Source: Psychrobacter raelei (GTDB lineage Bacteria > Pseudomonadota > Gammaproteobacteria > Pseudomonadales > Moraxellaceae). From it: DNA of 64,000 bases. Each line of letters opens with the position of its first letter. Within the stretch, counting starts at the first letter, position 1. The position numbers and the translations under genes are program-made. This document shows, one piece after another, positions 34,231 through 42,790 of the stretch. The notes beneath the pieces are model-generated. The model was given only the letters and a program-made list of their open reading frames with translations. It was not told where the DNA came from and made no database searches. Location: the NCBI RefSeq assembly GCF_022631235.3, contig NZ_CP093310.2, positions 3,065,791 to 3,129,790 of the forward strand, read 5' to 3'.

Positions 34231-34264
34231 AAAAAAAGACCGTGCTAATAGCACGGTCTTTTTT
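34231..34264. terminator. Bidirectional terminator between bioF and dnaK
   Basis: AAGACCGTGCT pairs with AGCACGGTCTT around a short loop, with seven A before and a T run after. It serves both convergent genes. Confidence 0.9.
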
Positions 34265-34313
34265 ATACCGCTTACTAAGTTGATAACTGAGGTAAGCGAG
34301 ATACTTTATAAGC

Positions 34314-36239
34314 TTACTTTTTGTCGTCTTCGTTGACTTCAGTAAACTCAGCATCCACCACATCATCATCAGCGGCATTGGCTTCAGTAGCATCGGCTTG
34401 AGGTGCTGCACCTTCTGCGCCTTGGCCTGCTGCGTAAATCTTCTGGCTGATTGGCAAGAAGGCATTGTCTAAAGCTTCAAGCTTGGCTTTGATGTCATCA
34501 TGGTCATCTTCTTTAGCAGCCAACTCTAGATCACTGATGGCAGTTTCAACTGAAGATTTTTCTTCTTCAGTAACTTTGTCTTCAGCATCTTTTAGCGCTT
34601 TTTGGATGGCATGGATACGACCATCAGCCTCGTTACGCACTTGAGCTAGTGCTGCGAATTTTTCATCTTCTGCAGCGTTGGCTTCTGCGTCACGTACCAT
34701 TTGCTCGATTTCTTCATCCGATAGACCAGAGTCGGCTTTAATCTGGATGCTTTGCTCTTTACCAGTACCTTTGTCTTTGGCTGAGATGTTCATGATACCA
34801 TCAGCGTTGATGTCAAAGGTTACTTCGATCTGAGGCATACCACGAGGTGCTGGTGGGATATCAGTTAAGTTGAACTCACCCAACAGCTTGTTTTGGGCCG
34901 CAACTTTACGCTCACCTTGGAACACTTTAATGGTTACCGCAGGCTGGTTGTCTTCAGCGGTTGAGAACACTTGTGATTTTTTGGTAGGAATCATAGTGTT
35001 TTTCTCAATGATGCCGGTCATAACGCCGCCCATGGTTTCGATACCTAGGGTTAGTGGGGTTACGTCAAGTAGTAGTACGTCAGTTTTGTCGCCTGATAAT
35101 ACTGCACCTTGAATGGCTGCACCAACCGCTACCGCTTCATCAGGGTTCACGTCTTTACGTGGCTCTTGACCGAAGAACTCTTCTACTGTTTTTTGTACCA
35201 GTGGCATACGAGTCTGACCACCAACTAAGATAACGTCATCGATATCGCTGGCTTTAAGGCCAGCATCTTCTAACGCTACTTTACAAGGATCAATCGTACG
35301 TTTTACCAAAGCTTCGGTTAAGGCTTCAAGCTTAGAGCGGCTGATAGTCACTACTAAGTGCTTAGGACCACTAGCATCTGCAGTAATATAAGGTAGGTTT
35401 ACTTCAGTGCTTTGTGCGCTTGATAGTTCAATTTTCGCTTTTTCAGCAGCTTCTTTTAGACGCTGCATCGCTAGTGGATCACCTTTTAAGTTGAAGTTTT
35501 GCTCTTTTTTGAACTCTTCAACCAGATAGTCGATCAAGGCTAAGTCGAAGTCTTCACCACCTAAGAAAGTATCACCGTTGGTCGACAATACTTCGAACTG
35601 CTGCTCACCATCAACATCAGCGATTTCGATGATTGATACGTCAAATGTACCACCACCTAAGTCATAAACAGCAACGGTGCTATCGCCTTTTTTCTTATCC
35701 ATACCATAAGCTAAAGCTGCGGCAGTCGGCTCGTTGATGATACGCTTAACGTTTAGACCCGCAATTTTACCGGCATCTTTAGTGGCTTGACGCTGTGAGT
35801 CGTTAAAGTAAGCAGGTACAGTTACTACCGCATCAGTTACTTTTTCGCCTAAGTAGTCTTCTGCTGTTTTTTTCATTTTTTGTAGGATTTCAGCAGAAAT
35901 CTGTGGTGGCGCCATTTTTTTGTCGTTTACTTCTACCCAAGCATCACCGTTGTCTGCTTTAACGATTTTGTATGGCACCATACCGATGTCTTTTTGTACC
36001 ACTTTGTCATCAAAGCGGCGACCGATAAGACGCTTAATAGCATATAAAGTGTTGTTTGGGTTGGTGACTGCCTGACGTTTTGCAGACTGACCTACTAAGA
36101 TTTCGCCATCTTTATAAGCGATAATTGAAGGGGTAGTGCGTGTGCCTTCAGCGTTTTCGATGACTTTAACTTTGTCACCTTCCATCACTGCAACACAAGA
36201 GTTGGTTGTACCTAAATCAATACCAATTGTCTTAGCCAT
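34314..36239 (-). CDS. dnaK: Hsp70 chaperone DnaK
   Basis: 641 residues from the ATG at 36239 (GGAG nine bases upstream), giving the standard [15 protein letters not shown] start. Nucleotide-binding signatures are intact: [26 protein letters not shown] and [14 protein letters not shown]; the linker [14 protein letters not shown] leads into the substrate domain, and the tail is Ala/Glu/Asp-rich ending EVNEDDKK. It folds proteins with DnaJ and GrpE. grpE lies upstream on the same strand, 276 bp away, while dnaJ is not downstream (bioF is convergent), so dnaJ is encoded elsewhere. No clear heat-shock sigma-32 promoter was seen in the gap. Confidence 0.98.
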   Translation of the reverse strand: MAKTIGIDLGTTNSCVAVMEGDKVKVIENAEGTRTTPSIIAYKDGEILVGQSAKRQAVTNPNNTLYAIKRLIGRRFDDKVVQKDIGMVPYKIVKADNGDAWVEVNDKKMAPPQISAEILQKMKKTAEDYLGEKVTDAVVTVPAYFNDSQRQATKDAGKIAGLNVKRIINEPTAAALAYGMDKKKGDSTVAVYDLGGGTFDVSIIEIADVDGEQQFEVLSTNGDTFLGGEDFDLALIDYLVEEFKKEQNFNLKGDPLAMQRLKEAAEKAKIELSSAQSTEVNLPYITADASGPKHLVVTISRSKLEALTEALVKRTIDPCKVALEDAGLKASDIDDVILVGGQTRMPLVQKTVEEFFGQEPRKDVNPDEAVAVGAAIQGAVLSGDKTDVLLLDVTPLTLGIETMGGVMTGIIEKNTMIPTKKSQVFSTAEDNQPAVTIKVFQGERKVAAQNKLLGEFNLTDIPPAPRGMPQIEVTFDINADGIMNISAKDKGTGKEQSIQIKADSGLSDEEIEQMVRDAEANAAEDEKFAALAQVRNEADGRIHAIQKALKDAEDKVTEEEKSSVETAISDLELAAKEDDHDDIKAKLEALDNAFLPISQKIYAAGQGAEGAAPQADATEANAADDDVVDAEFTEVNEDDKK

Positions 36240-36515
36240 AATATAAAACTCCAAATCATTTCTTGTTTGTGTTTATTTCAATGTTAGCATTTGGCTTACT
36301 GTTCATGCTGTCCGTGGTTCATGCCACAACTGTGTAAGCCTTGCTTGTTGTCTTTATATATCGGTTTAGTGCGTCTATTTTTCAAGCCAAATTCAACACA
36401 ATTGCGCAATTTATTGTCATTTTTTGCATTTTCACCTTTCATATGCCCTTATAAGCGACTGATTTATTTGGTCATCCTGCCGCAGAGATGGGCCTCAGGC
36501 AAAACGGTTGATGAC

Positions 36516-37121
36516 TTATTGACCGACTTTAACCATCGCAGGGCGCAATAGACGACCGTTTAAGGTATAACCTTTTTGTAGAACGTCACCCACAGTGTCA
36601 GCTGGCGCTTCAGGATCAATGCCCACCGCTTCGTGTAGCTCTGGATCAAACTTAGCGTTTTGTGGGTCTACCACTTCTACGCCTTGCTTATTTAATACGT
36701 TTAAGAAAGATTTATGGGTAAGTTTTACACCCTCTAAGATGGCGTCATCGGCATCATCATCGGCTTGGACGCTGACAATGGCACGCTCTAAGTTGTCCAC
36801 AACTTCTAATAACTCTTTAGCGAATTTTTGTAGTGCAAACTTACGGCTTTTCTCAGTTTCTTGTTCCATGCGTTTTTGAGCGTTATAGGCATCGGCATTG
36901 GCGCGGGCTTGGCCTTCTTTGGCCGCTTTTACCTCACCTTCTAATTCTGCAATACGTGCCTGATAAGTGCTCACATCAATATCACTGTGTACCACATCAT
37001 TATCGCCGCCATTGGCCTCTGGATTAAACTCATTTAGGGTCTCTTCTAAGATGGTCTCTGAGTGGCCAACATTGTCATGTACTGGATTGTCTTGAGGATT
37101 ATTCGCTTCATTATTACTCAT
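36516..37121 (-). CDS. grpE: GrpE nucleotide exchange factor
   Basis: 201 residues. An acidic disordered start (about residues 1-50) precedes a long coiled coil (YQARIAELEGEVKAAKEGQA) and the head domain with FALQKFAKELLEVVDNLERA, VEVVDPQNAKFDPELHEAVG and the conserved GYTLNGRLLRPAMVKV. GrpE is a dimer that releases ADP from DnaK. It is upstream of dnaK on the same strand, with no terminator in the 276-bp gap, so co-transcription is likely. Full length. Confidence 0.97.
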   Translation of the reverse strand: MSNNEANNPQDNPVHDNVGHSETILEETLNEFNPEANGGDNDVVHSDIDVSTYQARIAELEGEVKAAKEGQARANADAYNAQKRMEQETEKSRKFALQKFAKELLEVVDNLERAIVSVQADDDADDAILEGVKLTHKSFLNVLNKQGVEVVDPQNAKFDPELHEAVGIDPEAPADTVGDVLQKGYTLNGRLLRPAMVKVGQ

Positions 37122-37316
37122 GGTTTTCTCTCCTTATTGGCTTAAGTAGCTTATATAGCGTAATGGGTATAGCTTAATGGGTCACTTATTAAATTTATGA
37201 ATAAAAAGGGCAAAGGAAGCAGACGTTTTAATTTTTTTGCAGTCTGCTGATTTAATGCCCTGTGCACACATCTTTTGTGGTATAAGTTTTTATGGTCAGC
37301 AGCTTAATTTCATTAT

Positions 37317-37366
37317 TTCCCGCTTTAATGCTAAATAGCAGTTCCCGCTTTAATGCTAAATAGCAG
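37317..37366. repeat. Exact tandem duplication, 25 bp x 2
   Basis: The unit, starting TTCCCGCTTTAATGC and ending TAAATAGCAG, occupies 37317-37341 and again 37342-37366 without mismatch. Each unit contains the small palindrome GCTAAATAGC. Confidence 0.92.
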
Positions 37367-37533
37367 GGGGAATCATCTTTTGTTAATGTTTTGTATGGTA
37401 ACTGCTTGATAAAGGCCATGAGCCAAAATTTCAACCCCTAAGCACAAACTTAACACAATCCTATAACAAGACTGTGGGGTTTTTGCCCTAAAATTAGTGC
37501 AAGACTTGTCATTACCATACCTTATTTTGTTAT

Positions 37534-37578
37534 GTCACTGTGTTATTGGTCACTTTATTATCAGTCACTGTGTTATTG
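37534..37578. repeat. Tandem repeat, 15 bp x 3
   Basis: GTCACTGTGTTATTG (37534), the degenerate GTCACTTTATTATCA (37549), and GTCACTGTGTTATTG (37564) are contiguous, about 55 bp before the adaptor lipoprotein start. Confidence 0.88.
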
Positions 37579-37631
37579 AGAGTTTGATGACTTGCCCTTT
37601 TTTATTATCCAACCGATAGGATTTCACTGTT

Positions 37632-39020
37632 ATGCGATCGCCGCTATTTGCCGCCTCATCCACTCACCCCCAAGTTGCCCACGCTGATGGACATCAAAGG
37701 GGCCGTGGCCGTTATGCCAAAGTGCTTGCCATGGCGATAGTGGCTGCGTCGCTCGCAGTGGTCGGCTGTGATGGAGCGACTCAGGGTGAACAGCAGCAGG
37801 CTGAGGTTCAGATTTTGGACAATAAAATTGTGGTCAGTCACGACCTGATTCATACCAGTATTCCAGAGCGCTATCAGCCCAGCTACAATCTTGTCGGCGA
37901 CTTAGTGCCGGTTAACAGTGTTGACTTGACTGCCCCTTATCACATCGTGTCAAGCACGCTTGAGGTGGCAAAAGGTGATAGCGTGCAACCAGGGCAAGTG
38001 GTGGCCAGACTTGAAGCAAAAGTTGCTGAAAATGAGCTGCCTTTTATTGGTAATGACTTTCTGGAGGTGTATCAGGGCGATAAAAGAATAGACGCACAAT
38101 CCACTCAAAGCAGTGCCACCAAGCGCACCGTAAAATCAAGCGGTACTGGTAGTATCAGCGGCGTAGGCGTGGCCGTCAGTGCCACCAGTGATACGGCCGA
38201 TGATGCTCAGCGCTCATCCGCTGTAGATAAGCCCATACAAGACAGTAAGACTCAAAGCACTGAGACAAATACACTTCAGCAGGCAAATAAATCCCAACGC
38301 TTGGTGGAGGTGACCTTGGTGCTCAAGTCACCCATTGCTGGTAAAGTGACTAATATACAAAACACAGCTGCCACACAAAATACAGCTGCCACACAAAATA
38401 CAGCGGCGCCCAAAGATACCACTGAGAGCACCGATAACACCAAAGGCGCAACTGATGAAGTCAACACCTCTACTGCGCTACCCTCGCCTATTATTACTGT
38501 GGCCAATACTCGGGTGCTACAATTAATCGCACAATTGCCACTGGAAACTCAGTCACAGTTGTCCGTTGGTAAGCCGGTGAACTTTACTGTGTTTGATTTA
38601 CATAAAGAGTTTACCGGTCAAATCAGCCACATTACCCCCGATGCCAATAACCACACTTTGACGGTACATGCGCCTTTGATTGCTGGTGAAAACACAGCGT
38701 CACTACTCAAACCTGGCATGCGCGCCTCGATGAGCATTGAATATGGTCAAATTGAGCTTGGTGTGCGCTTGCCGCGCGAGGCCATTCATGAAGCCAACTT
38801 ACAGCCGCTGACTAAGAAAAACCCTCGCCCTACCACACCCATTCATGGCTATGTGTGGATTGTGGGACAGGACCAAAGCTTGTCATACACGCCCATTCAA
38901 GTGGTGGAGTACTTTGCCGATTCAGATCAATTCTTAGTCAGTGGTATCAGTAATGAAAGCTTGGTCTGTCTGGCAGATTTACCCAAAGATTCCGATGGCA
39001 AAATACTTTCGGTTCAATAA
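37632..39020 (+). CDS. HlyD/MFP-like periplasmic adaptor lipoprotein without a transporter partner
   Basis: 462 residues. A lipoprotein signal with an unusually long basic lead ends at the lipobox VVGC (Cys46); Asp47 at +2 favours inner-membrane retention, as in AcrA. A lipoyl-type half-motif TLEVAKGDSVQPGQVVARLE follows, then a long Ser/Thr/Gln-rich insert replaces most of the alpha-helical hairpin. The second half-motif LKSPIAGKVTNIQ is interrupted by the short repeat NTAATQNTAATQNTAA. Barrel-like segments (VGKPVNFTVFDLHKEFTGQI; LKPGMRASMSIEYGQIELGV) complete the adaptor. No RND or ABC transporter gene follows, only a small membrane protein. The hairpin needed to reach an outer-membrane channel looks degenerate, so it may not act in efflux at all. 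Confidence 0.75.
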   Translation: MRSPLFAASSTHPQVAHADGHQRGRGRYAKVLAMAIVAASLAVVGCDGATQGEQQQAEVQILDNKIVVSHDLIHTSIPERYQPSYNLVGDLVPVNSVDLTAPYHIVSSTLEVAKGDSVQPGQVVARLEAKVAENELPFIGNDFLEVYQGDKRIDAQSTQSSATKRTVKSSGTGSISGVGVAVSATSDTADDAQRSSAVDKPIQDSKTQSTETNTLQQANKSQRLVEVTLVLKSPIAGKVTNIQNTAATQNTAATQNTAAPKDTTESTDNTKGATDEVNTSTALPSPIITVANTRVLQLIAQLPLETQSQLSVGKPVNFTVFDLHKEFTGQISHITPDANNHTLTVHAPLIAGENTASLLKPGMRASMSIEYGQIELGVRLPREAIHEANLQPLTKKNPRPTTPIHGYVWIVGQDQSLSYTPIQVVEYFADSDQFLVSGISNESLVCLADLPKDSDGKILSVQ

Positions 39021-39057
39021 AATACTTTTGGTTCAATAAAATACTTTTGGTTCAATA
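38999..39057. repeat. Tandem repeat, 19 bp x 3, copying the 3' end of the adaptor gene
   Basis: Units of AAAATACTTTTGGTTCAAT start at 39000, 39019 and 39038; the first has C for T and is the last six codons of the adaptor gene (KILSVQ plus stop). The duplications therefore extended the gap before the next start codon without changing the upstream protein. Confidence 0.92.
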
Positions 39058-39537
39058 ATGATAAAAAATGCACATGAAATGACAAATCACTGGTTATTTT
39101 GGGGCTTTTGGGTCATGGCCAATGCTCTTGCCAGCTTTATGTGGGGCAGCATTGTATTAAGTGCGACACCTGCAGCCTTTGCCGGCATGTTGCTTGGGAT
39201 TGTGGTATTTATCCTAGTATATGGCACCCTTGATGCCTATCTTATCAAGCAGAATCTGAGCAGATGGCACGATGCACTGCGCCGAAGCGTGTATATTAAG
39301 GCGGGTTTACAGCTTATGAATGTGTTTTTGGCATTTGGCTGGCCCGCTTCTCCTGAGCTGTGGGCCGGTATTATTTCGGTGGGTATTACTCAAGATCGAC
39401 TGGGTATTGCTCAGAACCATTATCCATTTGGGTTTGCACTGCTCAATACGTTGTTGACCGGCGCCATTTTATCGCTAATGGTCGCCGCGCTTACTGCGAT
39501 TATTTTCTTTATTAGAAAGAAGCACGAAAGCCGTTAA
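39058..39537 (+). CDS. Unrecognised small membrane protein
   Basis: 159 residues, mostly four hydrophobic helices: WLFWGFWVMANALASFMWGS, FAGMLLGIVVFILVYGTLDA, a weaker one around LQLMNVFLAFGWPASPELWA, and NTLLTGAILSLMVAALTAII, ending in basic residues RKKHESR (cytoplasmic by the positive-inside rule). No family recognised. The start at 39058 lies directly after a 19-bp triple repeat and has no clear ribosome site; the Met at codon 8 (39079) is an alternative. It is on the same strand as the adaptor lipoprotein, 37 bp downstream, so translation may depend on coupling. A functional partnership with the adaptor is possible but unproven. Confidence 0.65.
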   Translation: MIKNAHEMTNHWLFWGFWVMANALASFMWGSIVLSATPAAFAGMLLGIVVFILVYGTLDAYLIKQNLSRWHDALRRSVYIKAGLQLMNVFLAFGWPASPELWAGIISVGITQDRLGIAQNHYPFGFALLNTLLTGAILSLMVAALTAIIFFIRKKHESR

Positions 39538-39602
39538 GCCGGTAAAGTCTATTAAATAGCAGGTCAAAGAGCGGGCCATAGCCTCATTGATGTTTTATTG
39601 AT

Positions 39603-39618
39603 GGTTTCACGTGAAACA
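39603..39618. promoter_or_regulatory. parS: parS-like ParB-binding site
   Basis: GGTTTCACGTGAAACA, 15 of 16 positions of TGTTTCACGTGAAACA; intergenic, first of a pair 54 bp apart. Confidence 0.75.
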
Positions 39619-39656
39619 TAGATAAGCGCTAATAATCAACCCATATCTTTAAGTAC

Positions 39657-39672
39657 TGTTCCACGTGAAACT
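39657..39672. promoter_or_regulatory. parS: parS-like ParB-binding site
   Basis: TGTTCCACGTGAAACT, 15 of 16 positions of the B. subtilis parS consensus TGTTCCACGTGAAACA; intergenic, just before the stop of the TIGR01777 gene. Confidence 0.75.
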
Positions 39673-39693
39673 TTATCTTAATCTGCAGATGAT

Positions 39694-40644
39694 TTAAGAC
39701 AGCTTTTGCGCCATCAAAGCTTGTTTGAGTGCAGTATGTTTAAATACAAAGCCAGTATCTAGTAGATGCTTTGGCAATACCTTTTGGCCTTCAATTAACA
39801 AGCCTGACATCTCTCCGAACATCAGCTTCAACACTGCTTTAGGCAAAGTCATAAAAGTCGGACGCTTTAACCAACTGCCCACAATCTGGGTAAACACTGC
39901 ATTACTAAGCGGATGCGGCGCCGTTAAATTATAGACAGTGCTATCGGCATAATGCTCATTCGCCGTATGCTGCGCCATAATATGCACTGCCGCTCGAACC
40001 CAATCGTTCAGACTAATCCAGCTCATGATCTGATTGCCATCCCCCAACTGACCACCCAGCCCCATTTTAAAAGCAGGCAAAATCTTGGCCAGCATACCGC
40101 CGCTGGGATGAATCACTATCCCTGTGCGTAGGATAACTACCGGTACCTTAAAGTCTAACGCTTGCTTAGCTTTAGCCTCCCAAGCCTCACACAATTGATG
40201 GGCAAAATCTGCATCACCTTTATCCTCAAAGCGACTGCTTTCATCAAGTGGCATCTCGCCTTGGTCTCCATACCAGCCTATGGCTGAGCCGCTAAGTAGC
40301 AGTTTAGGTTTGACCGAGGTACGGCTTATATAATCTAATAAAGCTTGGGTAGGCTTAAGCCGGCTTTGCAGCAGCAACTGCTTGCGCTCATCACTCCAAC
40401 GTTTGTCCGCTATGCCTGCCCCAGCCAGATTGACAATCACATCAAAGGTGGACTGCGTGGTTTGTAATTGCTCATAACTCATTAAGCTCACAAAGCTTGG
40501 GTGCGGCTGGATGGCGTCTCGAGTCAGCCAAGTTATGTGAGTGTCTGAGTATTGAGAATCTTGTTCTGTGCCTTGGGCATCTTGTAAATATTGGCTTAAT
40601 GTCTGACCAATAAATCCAGAACCCCCACTAATTAAAATATTCAT
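39694..40644 (-). CDS. TIGR01777-family NAD(P)-binding epimerase-like protein (YfcH type)
   Basis: 316 residues. The extended short-chain dehydrogenase fold begins NILISGGSGFIGQTLSQYL; other markers are VNLAGAGIADKRWSDERKQL, LLSGSAIGWYG with the active-site-type Tyr, and the C-terminal DUF1731 end DTGFVFKHTALKQAL. Members include YfcH and SULA-like plant proteins; substrate and reaction are not established. The protein is full length. Two parS-like sites lie in the gap just downstream of its stop. Confidence 0.9.
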   Translation of the reverse strand: MNILISGGSGFIGQTLSQYLQDAQGTEQDSQYSDTHITWLTRDAIQPHPSFVSLMSYEQLQTTQSTFDVIVNLAGAGIADKRWSDERKQLLLQSRLKPTQALLDYISRTSVKPKLLLSGSAIGWYGDQGEMPLDESSRFEDKGDADFAHQLCEAWEAKAKQALDFKVPVVILRTGIVIHPSGGMLAKILPAFKMGLGGQLGDGNQIMSWISLNDWVRAAVHIMAQHTANEHYADSTVYNLTAPHPLSNAVFTQIVGSWLKRPTFMTLPKAVLKLMFGEMSGLLIEGQKVLPKHLLDTGFVFKHTALKQALMAQKLS

Positions 40645-40701
40645 ACCTCATCCTTGTGTTATCAAACCTATATTAAGTAGCGGGCACAGTAGGATAAAAA
40701 A

Positions 40702-41490
40702 CTAACGAATCACCTGCCCGCTTGATGCATCACTGATCTGACTAGGTAGCACATAGCCTAAAGTCTCTCCTTGTAGATACGCTATGTCTTGCCCAAAGTA
40801 GGCATAGGCCTGCTCAAAACTCTTAGCCGGAGAGTCTCCTGATGGGTTACAGCTGGTTGAGACCACCAGCCCATAAGGGTTGGCAGAGCTGACCATTTGC
40901 TGACACAGCTGAGCAATAAGTGGATGCGCAATCACTCTAACCGCAATAGAGTCGTGTTTTCCGGTAATCCAATAAGGTACTAAAGCATCGATGCCAGGTT
41001 GGTGTGGGTCATGAGCCTTGCTAGCATTAGCCTTTTGAGCACCAATATCTTGAGTATTCGTATCTTCGTTATCCGCTTCTGTTGTTGCGCTAAATTCAGC
41101 CGTCTTTAAAGGCAATAGCCAAGTGTGCGCCTGCTGAGTGTGTGCTGCATTATCCTCACTTGCTCGCGTTGACCAACTGGCTATGATTTGTTGCTGACGA
41201 CTCTGGGGTAATTGCTGTAATAATGGCCTGATACGCTCAATGCTGTCAGTCACCACGATCATCCCCTTCTCGCTTGGCCTGTTTTTTATGGCCAATATCT
41301 GCTCAACGGCTTGTTGGTTATAAGCATCACAGCCTATACCCCAGACGCTTTCGGTGGGATAAGCCAGAAGTTTGCCTTGCTGTAGCCATTGTGCGGCTTG
41401 TTCAGGGCTTGTGGTGGTAGCGCCATTCGGCTCAGTAGTAGCATTCATAGTTTCAGACTTCATTGACACAATAGACCGCCGATAAGCCAT
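40702..41490 (-). CDS. tsaC: Threonylcarbamoyl-AMP synthase (TsaC/YrdC family)
   Basis: 262 residues. YrdC core: LLAYPTESVWGIGCDAYN, AIKNRPSEKGMIVV, and near the end YGLVVSTSCNPSGDSPAKSF. The enzyme makes threonylcarbamoyl-AMP from Thr, bicarbonate and ATP for the t6A37 modification of ANN-decoding tRNAs. It is about 70 residues longer than E. coli TsaC, mainly because a hydrophilic, low-complexity insert (about residues 120-165, with STRASEDNAAHTQQAH and ATTEADNEDTNTQDIG) splits the core. Starts at 41463 or 41448 are also possible; none has a good ribosome site. It follows dprA with a 34-bp gap, the usual dprA-tsaC neighbourhood. Confidence 0.9.
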   Translation of the reverse strand: MAYRRSIVSMKSETMNATTEPNGATTTSPEQAAQWLQQGKLLAYPTESVWGIGCDAYNQQAVEQILAIKNRPSEKGMIVVTDSIERIRPLLQQLPQSRQQQIIASWSTRASEDNAAHTQQAHTWLLPLKTAEFSATTEADNEDTNTQDIGAQKANASKAHDPHQPGIDALVPYWITGKHDSIAVRVIAHPLIAQLCQQMVSSANPYGLVVSTSCNPSGDSPAKSFEQAYAYFGQDIAYLQGETLGYVLPSQISDASSGQVIR

Positions 41491-41524
41491 CTATTTGATA
41501 CGGATAAAAAACCGGCAAAACAGT

Positions 41525-42790
41525 TTAAACACGCTGATAACGACCGCCGACCTCAGCGACCGCACCCATTAACTCAAGCTCCATGAGTTGACTTAATAAG
41601 GTAGCGGTATCTAGTTGGGTCTTATTGATTAAGGCATCTAGGTCCTGCGGTTCAAATTGGATATGTACCCACAAAGGCTGCAGGTGCTCAGAAATAGTAA
41701 CAGACTTCTGCGCTTTTAAAATAGGATTCACGTTATCTTTGGGTGTCGCAGTGGTATCAGAGCTCACTGCATTGGGATGCTTTGTAGGGTGTGAAGTAGC
41801 ATTGGCATGAAAGTGGTCTGAACTGTTGCCATATATAGTGTCTTTGGCCTGCGATATCTGCACAGGTGTCACCAATTGATGGCACAAATCACTCACAATT
41901 TGATCAGGATGATACACCAAGGTCGCACCCTCTCGAATCAGATGATGCCCCCCTTGAGCATTAACATTATCAATGTCACTAGGTAGCGCAAACACTTGCT
42001 TGCCCTGCTCTGAGGTAAGGCGTGCGGTAATCAATGAGCCACTTTGTAGCGCCGCTTCGGTTACCACAGTACCAAGACTTAAGCCGGCGACAATTCTATT
42101 GCGCCTAGGAAAGGTGTGTTTGTGAGGCGGTGTGCCTGGGAACAGCTCACTGACTATACAGCCACCCTCTGCAATCATCCGATCAAACAAGGCCTGGTGC
42201 TGCTTGGGATAACAGACGTCTATGCCGGAACCCATCACCCCCACGCTGCGCCCGGCATATTCAGCAGGCTGAGATAAAGCACCTAGGTGGGCCTGGGCGT
42301 CTACCCCTTGAGCCAAACCACTACAGATAATAAAACCAGACTTTGCCAAATATTGAGCGATATCAAAGCTAAAGCGCTGCGCTTTTTGTGTCGGCCTACG
42401 GCTGCCCACAATGGCTATCTGTGCTTGATTCAAACGCTGCTTATTGCCTCGATAAAACAACAAAGGTGGTGGATCAAATAGACCAAGCAGCTGCTGCGGA
42501 TAATCAGCCTGTTGTTGAAACAGCAAATGAAACTCGCCCGCGGCCATGCGCTGTTCAAGCTGCGCGATAAACTGAGCATCCTCCTCCTGACTTGCCTGCG
42601 CATGCCGATCAAGATGCTTTTTATGAATACCTAGATTTTGCCATTGACTCCTGCCTGCTTGTAGCGCCTGCTGCGCCGTCTCAAAGTGAGCAATCAGTTT
42701 ATAAAAGGCAGATAAAGAGGTGTTTACCCGTTGCCATAATAAAAGTATAGCGGCTTTCTCTGTCGTTAATGCAGGTTCAAGTGCTGTCAT
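41525..42790 (-). CDS. dprA: DNA-processing protein DprA
   Basis: 421 residues. N-terminal SAM-like region, then the Rossmann core with AIVGSRRPTQKAQRFSFDIA, CSGLAQGVDAQAHLGAL, GVMGSGIDVCYPKQHQALFD, FPRRNRIVAGLS and GSLITARLTSEQGKQVFALP, and a C-terminal winged-helix domain (ALINKTQLDTATLLSQLMEL). DprA loads RecA onto incoming single-stranded DNA in natural transformation. A Ser/Thr/His/Asn-rich linker of about 50 residues separates the two domains, longer than usual. With comM in the same window, competence genes are well represented. Confidence 0.95.
   Translation of the reverse strand: MTALEPALTTEKAAILLLWQRVNTSLSAFYKLIAHFETAQQALQAGRSQWQNLGIHKKHLDRHAQASQEEDAQFIAQLEQRMAAGEFHLLFQQQADYPQQLLGLFDPPPLLFYRGNKQRLNQAQIAIVGSRRPTQKAQRFSFDIAQYLAKSGFIICSGLAQGVDAQAHLGALSQPAEYAGRSVGVMGSGIDVCYPKQHQALFDRMIAEGGCIVSELFPGTPPHKHTFPRRNRIVAGLSLGTVVTEAALQSGSLITARLTSEQGKQVFALPSDIDNVNAQGGHHLIREGATLVYHPDQIVSDLCHQLVTPVQISQAKDTIYGNSSDHFHANATSHPTKHPNAVSSDTTATPKDNVNPILKAQKSVTISEHLQPLWVHIQFEPQDLDALINKTQLDTATLLSQLMELELMGAVAEVGGRYQRV

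Larger units (their letters stand above)
37122..37631. other. Intergenic region rich in tandem repeats between grpE and the adaptor lipoprotein gene
   Basis: 510 bp between divergent genes, with no supportable gene. It contains a 25-bp exact duplication (37317-37366) and a 15-bp unit repeated three times (37534-37578). On the grpE side there is a duplicated TAATGGGT motif (about 37161-37182). No sigma-32-type promoter was convincing. Confidence 0.5.

Noticed and set aside
36291..36551. Plus-strand open frame of 86 codons in the grpE-dnaK gap
   Set aside because: Cys/Phe/Leu-rich nonsense-like sequence without a ribosome site, running into the grpE 3' end on the opposite strand.
36240..37250. 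Heat-shock sigma-32 promoter for grpE or dnaK
   Set aside because: Minus-strand upstream regions were read for CTTGAAA with a CCCCAT-type -10; only fragments (ATGGGT repeats) were seen, not a correctly spaced pair.
37252..37434. Minus-strand open frame of 60 codons upstream of grpE
   Set aside because: It spans the 25-bp tandem duplication and has no ribosome site; better read as non-coding repeat DNA.
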